The position numbers and the translations under genes are program-made. The notes below the pieces were generated by a model. It was not told where the DNA came from. It saw only the letters and a program-made list of their open reading frames with translations, and ran no database searches. Below are positions 19,082-27,436 of a stretch of 64,000 nucleotides of DNA, in pieces. Origin of the DNA: Candidatus Aquidulcis sp. (GTDB lineage: Bacteria; Chloroflexota; Anaerolineae; Anaerolineales; UBA4823); the NCBI GenBank assembly GCA_020723385.1, contig DYIZ01000013.1, positions 1 through 64,000 on the forward strand. The letters are read 5' to 3'. The first letter of the stretch is position 1, and every line of letters begins with the position of its first letter.

Positions 19082-21044
19082 TCGCACAATCCAGAATAAC
19101 CGGCGAGGCGTCTTTCGCGTCGAGGCCGTACCCATACGGAAACAGCGGCGCGTCGCAGCCATCAGTGGGCAGGGTAGCAAAATCGAAAGGAAGCTGGCTG
19201 TCGGCGCGCGGCCAGGAATAGGGCAGCTTGCCGGTGAATGCGAAATCGCCGAAGAGCACATCCGCCACACCCTGCCCCTCCGTGCCGGGCAGCCAGGCTG
19301 CTACCAGCGCATCCATCTGCAGGAGCTGATCGGTCAACACCAGGGGGCGTCCCGAAACGATCACCACGATCAGCCGGGCGACATGCGGGCGAAGGTTGTT
19401 GAGCGTGTTCACATCGGTAGCCGAGAGCGCCAGGGTGGCCTCGTCGCCCACACCCTCGGTGTAGGGTTTTTCACCGATCACGGCGATGCCAATATCCGCC
19501 ATACCCTCGAACTGGCCTAATTTCTTGTATTCGACCTTTGCAGCAGCGGAGACCGCGGCTTCGATACCCTCTAAAATCGTCGTTCCAGGGGTAATCGCGC
19601 CTTCCTTGCCCTGCCAATCAATCGTCCAGCCGCCGCACTGGCGGCCAATGTCATCGGCGGCCGCGCCTGCCACGTAGATCAGCGGAGTATCCTTCGCCAG
19701 GGGCAGCACGCCGCCCTCGTTTTTCAGCAGCACCAGCGACTGGCGCACCGCATCCCGCGCCAGGGCAAGATGCTCATCCGAGCGAACCGTCGCCTGCCAG
19801 GCCGGGTCCGGCATAGGGTTTTCGAAAAGCCCGAGGGCGAATTTTGCCGTCAGGATGCGCCGCACGGCGTCGTCAATACGCGCTATGGGCACATCGCCCT
19901 TATCCACTGCCTGCTTCAAAGTTTTGATAAAGGTCACATAATCGTAAGGAACCATGACCATATCCAGCCCGGCGTTGATCGAGGTTACCACAGCGGTCTT
20001 GTAATTGCTGGAAATCTGGTCAATGGCCTGCCAATCGGAAACCAGAAAGCCATCGAAACCCAGCTCACCTTTCAGGACATCGGTCAGCAGGTACTTTTGG
20101 GCGTGCATCTTCGTCCCGTTCCAACTGCTGAACGAGACCATGATGCTCATCGCCCCGGCGTCAACCGCGGCTTTGTAAGGCGGCAGGTACAACGCCCGAA
20201 CAGCGGCCTCGTCCACCTGCATGTCGCCCTGATCGAGCTGATAGGGATGGTCGAAGATATTTTGGATGGACGTTCCCCAGGCGGTGCCGCCGTCGCCGAG
20301 GAAGTGCTTGGGGGTGGCGAGAGCGAACAAAGATTGACCAGGGGTGGTGACCCCTGTGGGAGTTTGCATCCCCTTGAGGTAGGCGACGCTCAAGGTTGTC
20401 ACCAATTCCGTATTTTCGGCGTAACTCTCGTAAGTCCGCCCCCAACGAATATCCTGCGGCACAGCGACCACCGGCGCAAAATTCCAGGGAACGCCGGTAG
20501 CGAGCATCTCCTCGGCGGTGGCGCGGCCGATGGCTTCGACCAGCTCGGGGTTGTGCGCGGCTCCCAGGCCAATCTGCTGCGAGAAAATCGTCGCGCCCTT
20601 GAGGTTGCCGTGTCCATGAACCGCATCCACCCCGTAGATCATCGGAATGCCCAGCCGGGTTTGGAGCGCCGCCTGCTGGTAGCCATTGACCATCCCGTAC
20701 CAGCCAGCGACTGTGTTGTTCCCATCGGGCGAGCCGCCCCCACCGCTCAACACCGAGCCGATGAAGTATTTGGTCACATCGGCAGGTTGAATACTGTTTT
20801 TCTCGACCTGGGTCATCTGCCCGATCTTCTCTTCGAGCGTCATGCGCGAGAGCAAATCCTGGACGCGGGTTTCGATGGGCTGGCTGGGGTCGGTGTAAAG
20901 CGCCGGCTGTGATTCAGGCGTCGAGGCGGGCGCGCTGGCAGCCGTGCTGGAAGGAACGGCTGGTGTGGCAAGCGGTGTGGGTGTTCCCCCACATGATGTG
21001 AGCAGAAAAATGACAATGGTCAGGAAGAACAGAACACGGCGCAT
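19074..21044 (-). CDS. beta-glucosidase, GH3, lipoprotein
   Basis: 656 aa; lipobox LLTSCGG; KHFLGDGGT and GFLVSDWQAI nucleophile motif. Confidence 0.92.
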   Translation of the reverse strand: MRRVLFFLTIVIFLLTSCGGTPTPLATPAVPSSTAASAPASTPESQPALYTDPSQPIETRVQDLLSRMTLEEKIGQMTQVEKNSIQPADVTKYFIGSVLSGGGGSPDGNNTVAGWYGMVNGYQQAALQTRLGIPMIYGVDAVHGHGNLKGATIFSQQIGLGAAHNPELVEAIGRATAEEMLATGVPWNFAPVVAVPQDIRWGRTYESYAENTELVTTLSVAYLKGMQTPTGVTTPGQSLFALATPKHFLGDGGTAWGTSIQNIFDHPYQLDQGDMQVDEAAVRALYLPPYKAAVDAGAMSIMVSFSSWNGTKMHAQKYLLTDVLKGELGFDGFLVSDWQAIDQISSNYKTAVVTSINAGLDMVMVPYDYVTFIKTLKQAVDKGDVPIARIDDAVRRILTAKFALGLFENPMPDPAWQATVRSDEHLALARDAVRQSLVLLKNEGGVLPLAKDTPLIYVAGAAADDIGRQCGGWTIDWQGKEGAITPGTTILEGIEAAVSAAAKVEYKKLGQFEGMADIGIAVIGEKPYTEGVGDEATLALSATDVNTLNNLRPHVARLIVVIVSGRPLVLTDQLLQMDALVAAWLPGTEGQGVADVLFGDFAFTGKLPYSWPRADSQLPFDFATLPTDGCDAPLFPYGYGLDAKDASPVILDCAND

Positions 21045-21060
21045 GGTTGACCTCGATAAC

Positions 21061-23655
21061 TCAGGACAAAACGACTTTCACCGACACTTCTTTCACACCA
21101 TCGGGTGGCAGCGGAATGATATTGCCCGTGATAGGCTGCCCGTCAACGGTTATGGAGGCGCAGCGTTCATGACTGCCCCATCTTCCATTGGGCGAAGGGA
21201 GATGCTCCACCCGGATGAGATACGTCACCCCGCGGAAACGGCGCACCGCGGTAAAGCCATGCCAGCCGTGCGGGATCACAGGATCAACCTGCAAGCCGTC
21301 GTAAGTTGGGCGGATGCCCAAAATCCATTGGCTGATGGCGACAAAATTCCAGGCGGCAGTGCCGGTCAGCCAGGAGTTTTTCGCCTCGCCGTGGGTGGGC
21401 GCGTCGCGCCCGGCGATCATCTGAGCGTAGACATACGGCTCGCAGCGGTGGATTTCGCTGATCGGCTCCCGCGCCGAGGGGTTGATGCGCAGGTAATAAT
21501 CATGCGCCTGGTCGCCGTTGCCAGAGGCGGCCTCGGCGATCATGATCCAGGGGTTGGTGTGGCAGAATATCCCGGCGTTTTCTTTGTAGCCCGGCGGGTA
21601 CGAGGAAATCTCGCCCAGGTGCAGGTAGTATCGAGAGAACGCGGGCTGTTGTACCACGATGCCGTGCGCTGTGGCGAGGCGCTCCCGGACGGAAGCCAAC
21701 GCCCGGGTGGTCTTCCCCTCATCGGCTCCGATGCCCGCCATCACGCAAATGCCTTGCGGCTCGACGAAAATCTGCCCCTCGGCGCACTGGCGCGATCCCA
21801 CCGGATTCCCAAAATCATCGTACGCCCGGCGGAACCAGTCGCCGTCCCAGCCGTGCTGTAAAACAACATCTGCCATGCGCACTGCGAGGGTTTTATACTC
21901 TGTTGAAGGTTGAAAGTTGAATGTTGAGGGGCTACTTTCAACCTTCGACCTGCAACTTTCAACGATCACTGCCATTTCCTTGCATGCCAGCACGAACAGC
22001 CCGCCAATGAACACTGACTCGGCGACTTTGCCATCCTTGTTGGTGGTGGTCTGGAAAGATTGACCAGGGGTAGCCGAAAATGCGTTGAGGTTGAGACAGT
22101 CATTCCAATCGGCGCGGCCGATGAGTGGCAGGCCATGCGGGCCGAGGCGGTCGAGGGTGTACTGGAGGCTGCGCTGCAAGTGGTCGAGAAGCGGTTGTTC
22201 GGAGCCGGGCTGGTTATCGTAAGTCGCCGGCTCGTCCAATATAGCCCAATCGCCGGTCTCTTTGATGTACGAGGCGACAGCCAGGATCAGCCAGAGCGGG
22301 TCATCGTTGAAATTCGAGCCGACATCGTTATTGCCGCGTTTGGTGAGCGGCTGATATTGGTGATAAGCGCCGCCGGTGGGAAGCTGGGTGGCAGCAATAT
22401 CAAGGATGCGCTGGCGTGCCCGGTCGGGAATCATGTGAACGAAGCCGAGCAAATCCTGGGCGGAGTCGCGGAAGCCCATGCCGCGTCCGATGCCGCTCTC
22501 GAAGTACGAGGCCGAGCGGGACATATTGAACGTGATCATGCACTGGTAGGCGTTCCAGATGTTGACCATACGGTTGGTGTGGGGATCGGGCGTCTCCACC
22601 TGGAAGCGGGTCAACAGGTCATCCCAATGGGCGCGCAAATCCTCGAATGCCGTCTCGACATTGGCCGGATTGAGATAATGGGAAAGGATAGGCTTGACCG
22701 TGCGCTTATTGATTATCTGCGAAGCGGGTGGATCGAACTTATCATCCGGGGAATTCTCGTGGTAACCGAGGATGAAGATGATCTGCCGGGATTCCCCAGG
22801 CTGGAGGGTCAACCGGGTTTGCAACACCCCCACCGGCGACCAACCGTGGGCGACGGAGTTTTCGCATTGGCCGCGTTCCACCGCCCGCGGGCGATCCCAC
22901 CCGCGGTACGGGCCGAGGAAAGCTTCGCGCTGCGTGTCGAACCCCGCAACCGGCGCGGAGCAGGCGAAATAGGAAAAATGGTCGCGCCGCTCGCGGTATT
23001 CAGTTTTATGGTAGATGACTTTGCCCTCACCTCCAGCCCCATTATTCTTTGCCAGCGCTCTCCCGAGAGGAGAGGGGAAAGATTCTATCTCCACCTCGCC
23101 AGTGGAAAAATTGCGCTGGAAGTTGGTGGCGTCGTCCCAGGCATCCCACAAGCAGAATTCGACGCTGCCGAAAACAGATAAATCAGCGGGCGCGGTGCGG
23201 TGATTGGTGATCGTAAGCTGCCAGATTTCGAGCGTCGCCCCGAGCGGGACGAAATAACGGGTCTGCGCCTCGATACCGGTATAGGTCGAACCGATGATGG
23301 TGTAACCCATTCCATGGCGGCAGGTGTAACCCTGGAGATCAGCCTGCGTGGGCTGCCAGGAGGGGGACCAGTACAGACGTTCCGGCGGAACGTCTCTACC
23401 CCGTTCCGGTTGAACGTCTGTACCATCATCCCGAAGGTAGATATACCGTCCCCCCGTATCCACCGATGCGTTGTTGTAACGATAGCGGGTCAGGCGGCGC
23501 AGGCGGGCGTCGCGATAGAAACTGTAGCCGCCTGCCGTGTTGGAGATGAGGCCAAAATAATCTTCGCTGCCCAGGTAATTGATCCAGGGCAGCGGCGTGT
23601 CGGGCCGGGTAATGACGTATTCGCGGTGGGTGTCGTCGAAGTAGCCGTATTGCAT
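21061..23655 (-). CDS. GH94 phosphorylase (cellobiose phosphorylase-like)
   Basis: 864 aa; MQYGYFDDTHREYVITRPDTPLPWINYLG; LIGRADWNDCLNLNAFS motif. Confidence 0.9.
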   Translation of the reverse strand: MQYGYFDDTHREYVITRPDTPLPWINYLGSEDYFGLISNTAGGYSFYRDARLRRLTRYRYNNASVDTGGRYIYLRDDGTDVQPERGRDVPPERLYWSPSWQPTQADLQGYTCRHGMGYTIIGSTYTGIEAQTRYFVPLGATLEIWQLTITNHRTAPADLSVFGSVEFCLWDAWDDATNFQRNFSTGEVEIESFPSPLGRALAKNNGAGGEGKVIYHKTEYRERRDHFSYFACSAPVAGFDTQREAFLGPYRGWDRPRAVERGQCENSVAHGWSPVGVLQTRLTLQPGESRQIIFILGYHENSPDDKFDPPASQIINKRTVKPILSHYLNPANVETAFEDLRAHWDDLLTRFQVETPDPHTNRMVNIWNAYQCMITFNMSRSASYFESGIGRGMGFRDSAQDLLGFVHMIPDRARQRILDIAATQLPTGGAYHQYQPLTKRGNNDVGSNFNDDPLWLILAVASYIKETGDWAILDEPATYDNQPGSEQPLLDHLQRSLQYTLDRLGPHGLPLIGRADWNDCLNLNAFSATPGQSFQTTTNKDGKVAESVFIGGLFVLACKEMAVIVESCRSKVESSPSTFNFQPSTEYKTLAVRMADVVLQHGWDGDWFRRAYDDFGNPVGSRQCAEGQIFVEPQGICVMAGIGADEGKTTRALASVRERLATAHGIVVQQPAFSRYYLHLGEISSYPPGYKENAGIFCHTNPWIMIAEAASGNGDQAHDYYLRINPSAREPISEIHRCEPYVYAQMIAGRDAPTHGEAKNSWLTGTAAWNFVAISQWILGIRPTYDGLQVDPVIPHGWHGFTAVRRFRGVTYLIRVEHLPSPNGRWGSHERCASITVDGQPITGNIIPLPPDGVKEVSVKVVLS
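21901..21963. repeat. in-frame repeat inside GH94 CDS (TGTTGAAGGTTGAAAGTTGAA...TTCAACCTTCGACCTGCAACTTTCAAC)
   Basis: Read directly; encodes VESCRSKVESSPSTFNFQPSTE. Confidence 0.75.
23022..23077. repeat. in-frame repeat inside GH94 CDS (GCCCTCACCTCCAGCCCC...CTCTCCCGAGAGGAGAGGGG)
   Basis: Same family as 34643-34684 (reverse complement); encodes FPSPLGRALAKNNGAGGEGK. Confidence 0.7.
23371..23423. repeat. in-frame palindromic repeat inside GH94 CDS (GTACAGACGTTCCGGCGGAACGTCTCTAC...GTTGAACGTCTGTACC)
   Basis: Read directly; encodes GTDVQPERGRDVPPERLY. Confidence 0.8.
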
Positions 23656-23680
23656 AAATAATCATCCAAAAGAGGTTTTG

Positions 23681-23790
23681 GCTCTCCCGCCTTCGGCGGG
23701 AAATGTCCCAGATTTGGGGTGTGTGGGCGTGCTACGCACGCCCACACACCCCAAATCTGGAGATTCCTCCCGTTGGTAACGGGAGAGCCT
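23681..23790. repeat. nested inverted repeat with cruciform potential
   Basis: Outer arms GGCTCTCCCG/CGGGAGAGCC; perfect 25-bp central stem CCAGATTTGGGGTGTGTGGGCGTGC-TAC-GCACGCCCACACACCCCAAATCTGG (23709-23761); two small side hairpins. Confidence 0.9.
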
Positions 23791-23796
23791 TAATTT

Positions 23797-25215
23797 TCAA
23801 GGACCGATCACGAGCAAAGTCACCGACAGCGCAGGCAGATTCAGCGGGGCGTCGAGCGGGGTTGGATCAATCAACTCGGCGTTATGCTCTGCGTCGAGCC
23901 GCCAGGTCTCTGCGGGGCCGGAGGCGGTGAAATTGGCGAGAACCAGTGGTTTTTTGGCGTCTTCATCGCCCAGGTTGACGATCATCAGCGTCAGCGCGCC
24001 GTCTTCACGGCGCGCAGCGTAGATGCGAACAGCTTCATCGTCGGAAGAGGCGTAAACCAGCTCGGAGCCAAACTGCTTGTAAAGCGGGTAAACGTAATAG
24101 GACGGACGCGGGCCGCGCGTCGCCATCAACCCCGCCCCGCCCCCGCCCGCCAGTCCAAACTGAGCGACAATATCCACCCGCTGGGCGATCAGCCGTCCAA
24201 GAACGTCTGCCCACCAGATGGCGTTGGCAAACGAGTCGGGGGTGCCTTCTTTGCCGGCGCGGGTCGCCCAATTCGAGTTGACTTCGGTGACGGCGATGGG
24301 CAGATCACGCCCGGTGGTCTCACGAATCAACGCCCGCAGGTTGGGGATGATCGTATCCCATTCGGCGGAGGAACGCAGCAGCTCGTTTGGAGAGGGGTCA
24401 TAGGTCCCGAAGGGATAACGATGAATGGCAACAACATCCACCAAATCGCCGTTGGCGACCAGGAATTCGCGCAGCCAATCTTTGTTATGCGCGTCGGTCG
24501 GGTCTTCAAAGGGCCGCCCGGTGAATTGGTGCATCTCCGGGCCAACCAGCACAATCGTCGGGTCAACCGCTTCCATTGCCAGGGCAAACTCGCGCCACTG
24601 TTGGTTGTACGTAACGGTGTCGTAGCCTTCGAGCTTGCGGTTGGTAGCATACAGGCTGGGTTCGTTGCCGATCCCCCAATATTTGATGCCGTAGCCTTTG
24701 GTCACATTGGCATATTCGACCCAGTACGCGGCGCTTTCAGGCTTGGCTTTGAACAGCTTGACATTCACCATCGGTTCAGCGCCGAGCTGGCGGCACAGGG
24801 CAATGTACTCATCCAGCCGGGCTTCGGCCAGCACATACTCGTCACCCCAGTTGCCGCCGGGGAAACGCAGGAAAGTGAATCCCGCCGATTCGATGTACGG
24901 CATCATGCTCTTGGTGAGGTCCTGCCACGGGCCGGTATTGGTGCCATAAACCAGGGGATTGATCGGCCCGAGAGCGAGCGCGGCGTCAACGAAGAGTGCG
25001 CCGGGAACAGCGGTCGGCTTCGGCGTGGGGGATGGCAGGCTGGGGAGCATGGGGGTGGCGGTAACCGCGGGGGTGGCGGTCTCCAACGGGAGCAGCGAGA
25101 CTTCCGGAGTTGGAGTCCCGACCGGCCCCGGCCCGCCGCAGGCAGTCAACACAAACAGGGCAAACAGGGTATTCAGAATTGGCGCGGCAATCCGACGGAG
25201 ATTCATCCTGTCCAT
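23797..25215 (-). CDS. clan GH-A-type glycosidase lipoprotein (GH51/GH39/GH79-like)
   Basis: 472 aa; lipobox VLTACGG, Pro/Thr linker, FLRFPGGNWGDEY, GIGNEPS acid/base and AVTEVNSNW nucleophile. Confidence 0.7.
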   Translation of the reverse strand: MDRMNLRRIAAPILNTLFALFVLTACGGPGPVGTPTPEVSLLPLETATPAVTATPMLPSLPSPTPKPTAVPGALFVDAALALGPINPLVYGTNTGPWQDLTKSMMPYIESAGFTFLRFPGGNWGDEYVLAEARLDEYIALCRQLGAEPMVNVKLFKAKPESAAYWVEYANVTKGYGIKYWGIGNEPSLYATNRKLEGYDTVTYNQQWREFALAMEAVDPTIVLVGPEMHQFTGRPFEDPTDAHNKDWLREFLVANGDLVDVVAIHRYPFGTYDPSPNELLRSSAEWDTIIPNLRALIRETTGRDLPIAVTEVNSNWATRAGKEGTPDSFANAIWWADVLGRLIAQRVDIVAQFGLAGGGGAGLMATRGPRPSYYVYPLYKQFGSELVYASSDDEAVRIYAARREDGALTLMIVNLGDEDAKKPLVLANFTASGPAETWRLDAEHNAELIDPTPLDAPLNLPALSVTLLVIGP

Positions 25216-25228
25216 ACCATGTCTGGTT

Positions 25229-26134
25229 TTACTTCACCGCGCCAGCCGTCAGGCCGCTGATGAATTGCTTTTGCAGAAGGAGGAACATGACCGCAATCGG
25301 GATCGTGATCACCACCGATGCAGCCGCCATGAGATCATAGCGCAACTGCGTTCCCGATGCGCCAAAAACAAACTGGCGGATGCCCACCGGGACGGTTTTC
25401 ACTCCCAGGGTATAGCCAAAGAACAGCTCGTTCCAGGCGGTCATGAAAATGTAAATGGCAGTAGAAGCGATGCCCGGCCCGGCTAAGGGTAGCGAAATGC
25501 GCCAAAATGCGGTGAAGCGCGTCGCCCCATCCACCATGGCCTGCTCTTCCAGGTCAGGCGGCAGGTTGGCGAAGAAGCCGCGCAGAATCCAGATCGAGAT
25601 GGGGGTGAAGAATCCCACGTACAGGCATATCACCCCAAAATTCGAGCCAACCATGGGTATGCCGAAGGTATTCTTGATCCACAGAAATGTCAGATAGAGC
25701 GGGATGAAAAACAGCGAGCCGGGGATAATCTGCGTGCCCAACACCGCCAGGCTGTATGCGTCGGCACCGGGAAAGCGAAAGCGCGCCAGGGCGTAACCGG
25801 CCAAGGCAGCGAAGAATGTGGCGACGAGAGTCGTCGAGCCAACAACGATGATACTGTTGACGAACAGCGGCCCAAACTTGATTTGCCGCCACATTTCGGG
25901 GTAATTCTTGAAATTCCAGACCTCCGGAATGACCGGGGCGGTAGGATTGGTAATCTCACCGCGCCCTTTGAACGAGGCCAATATTATGTAGAAAATGGGG
26001 ATCAAGATGATGAACACGATCACCCACAGCAAAAGATCGAGCAGCCGGTTGACGATGACCGAACGAATTTTTGCAGCCCGAATGGAGGGGTATCGGGTGG
26101 GCTTAAGGGGCATAGAGGTTTGTACAGTAGCCAT
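25229..26134 (-). CDS. carbohydrate ABC transporter permease (MalG-like)
   Basis: 301 aa polytopic; EQAMVDGATRFTAFWRISLPLAGPG EAA loop. Confidence 0.9.
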   Translation of the reverse strand: MATVQTSMPLKPTRYPSIRAAKIRSVIVNRLLDLLLWVIVFIILIPIFYIILASFKGRGEITNPTAPVIPEVWNFKNYPEMWRQIKFGPLFVNSIIVVGSTTLVATFFAALAGYALARFRFPGADAYSLAVLGTQIIPGSLFFIPLYLTFLWIKNTFGIPMVGSNFGVICLYVGFFTPISIWILRGFFANLPPDLEEQAMVDGATRFTAFWRISLPLAGPGIASTAIYIFMTAWNELFFGYTLGVKTVPVGIRQFVFGASGTQLRYDLMAAASVVITIPIAVMFLLLQKQFISGLTAGAVK

Positions 26135-26153
26135 GACAGGTCTCCTTCCAGGC

Positions 26154-27290
26154 TCACTCGCTGATCATACTCGAACGGAATAACCAATAAAACAGGCCAA
26201 TCGCCACCAGCGCGATCAGTGTCATCAAAACCGATGCGGCTGCGCCATACCCATACAACTGGTTGTTGAATGTCTGGCGGACGATGACGATCAGCAGCAG
26301 GTTGACGTGCTTGCCCAGATCGAGGGCAGTATTGAACATGGAGGTCGCGATGTTGTAGGGGCCAAATCCGAAGAAGTTATATATGATGCCGAACATGGTG
26401 GTAATGACCATAATTGGCTTGAGATAAGGTAAAGTGATGTAGCGGAATCTCTGCCAACCATTGGCCCCGTCCACAGAAGCGGCCTCGTATAAATCCTGGG
26501 GGATCACCTGCAAGTTGGCGAGCAGCATCACCGTAGGGAATGGTAAACCGCTCCACATGCCGGCAATGATCAGGGCCGTACGGGCGTTAGGACCGATGAG
26601 CCAGGAAATTGGTTTGGGGTTGAGCAGCCAGGCAATGGTCTTGGGATTGAATTCCCAAAACCAAAATATCTTATCCATGCCAGTCAACAGCCAAGTCAGG
26701 ATGGTATGCAGAAAAGTCTGAAAACCATCCGGGACCATCGTCATAAAGTCCAGGTAGAAGCGGTTGGCCAGACCTCCCCGCTGGAGCCAGATGAACTGGA
26801 AGACAATGCCGACGACAAAGGTTGGCACGACCCACGGGAGCAGCACCAGCGTGCGGGCCAGGCCGCGCCCCCAGAATTTACGGTTGAGCAGCAGCGCCAG
26901 GATCAAACCGATCCCCAATGTGCCAATTTGTAGCCAGAGGCAGAACCAAAACGAGTTGATCAGCGCCTGAAACAGGCCTTTGATGTTGGCGTCTCCGGTG
27001 CCCAAAACGATCCCGCCGATGATCTTCTCGTAGTGAGCGAAGCCCACAAACGGCGCACGCAGGTATTGCAACAGGGTGCGCACGTTGAGATCGAGCAGTG
27101 ACATATACAACGCCTGCACGGTCGGGATGATGTGGATCAACAGCATGGCGAGCACCGCCGGGAGGATGAAAACGTAGGCCATGCGGTGCTGGAAAATTCG
27201 CCGGAAGATGTTTCTGCGTCTTTCCCGGGGGGCTTTCGGTTTCATACTCTGCTGTAAGGTCTTGGTCAAGGACATCAGTCTGCTATCCAT
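26154..27290 (-). CDS. carbohydrate ABC transporter permease (MalF-like)
   Basis: 378 aa polytopic; LYEAASVDGANGWQRFRYITLPYLKP EAA loop. Confidence 0.9.
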   Translation of the reverse strand: MDSRLMSLTKTLQQSMKPKAPRERRRNIFRRIFQHRMAYVFILPAVLAMLLIHIIPTVQALYMSLLDLNVRTLLQYLRAPFVGFAHYEKIIGGIVLGTGDANIKGLFQALINSFWFCLWLQIGTLGIGLILALLLNRKFWGRGLARTLVLLPWVVPTFVVGIVFQFIWLQRGGLANRFYLDFMTMVPDGFQTFLHTILTWLLTGMDKIFWFWEFNPKTIAWLLNPKPISWLIGPNARTALIIAGMWSGLPFPTVMLLANLQVIPQDLYEAASVDGANGWQRFRYITLPYLKPIMVITTMFGIIYNFFGFGPYNIATSMFNTALDLGKHVNLLLIVIVRQTFNNQLYGYGAAASVLMTLIALVAIGLFYWLFRSSMISE

Positions 27291-27378
27291 GGGCTGCTCC
27301 TTTTTCGATCAAACGAACTGGGCAGGGGCTACCTGATTTCAGTATGAACCCCTGCCCTGTAATCATAAATCCGATTGA

Positions 27379-27420
27379 GGAGGCAGACAAGTAGATTCGT
27401 AATCGTTCTTGCCTGCCTCC
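27379..27420 (-). promoter_or_regulatory. intercistronic hairpin between SBP and permease genes
   Basis: GGAGGCAGACAAG...CTTGCCTGCCTCC immediately downstream of the SBP stop on -. Confidence 0.55.
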
Positions 27421-27436
27421 GTAGAGTCACATGAAA

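Noticed and set aside
19770-20912. 380-aa ORF on + antisense to GH3
   Set aside because: Low-complexity H/R/G-rich translation with no motif; GH3 frame is clearly the coding one
22060-23181. 373-aa ORF on + antisense to GH94
   Set aside because: Shadow ORF; opposite frame has the ADWNDCLN motif
23884-25260. 458-aa ORF on + antisense to the GH-A lipoprotein
   Set aside because: No recognisable motif; opposite strand has signal peptide and catalytic motifs
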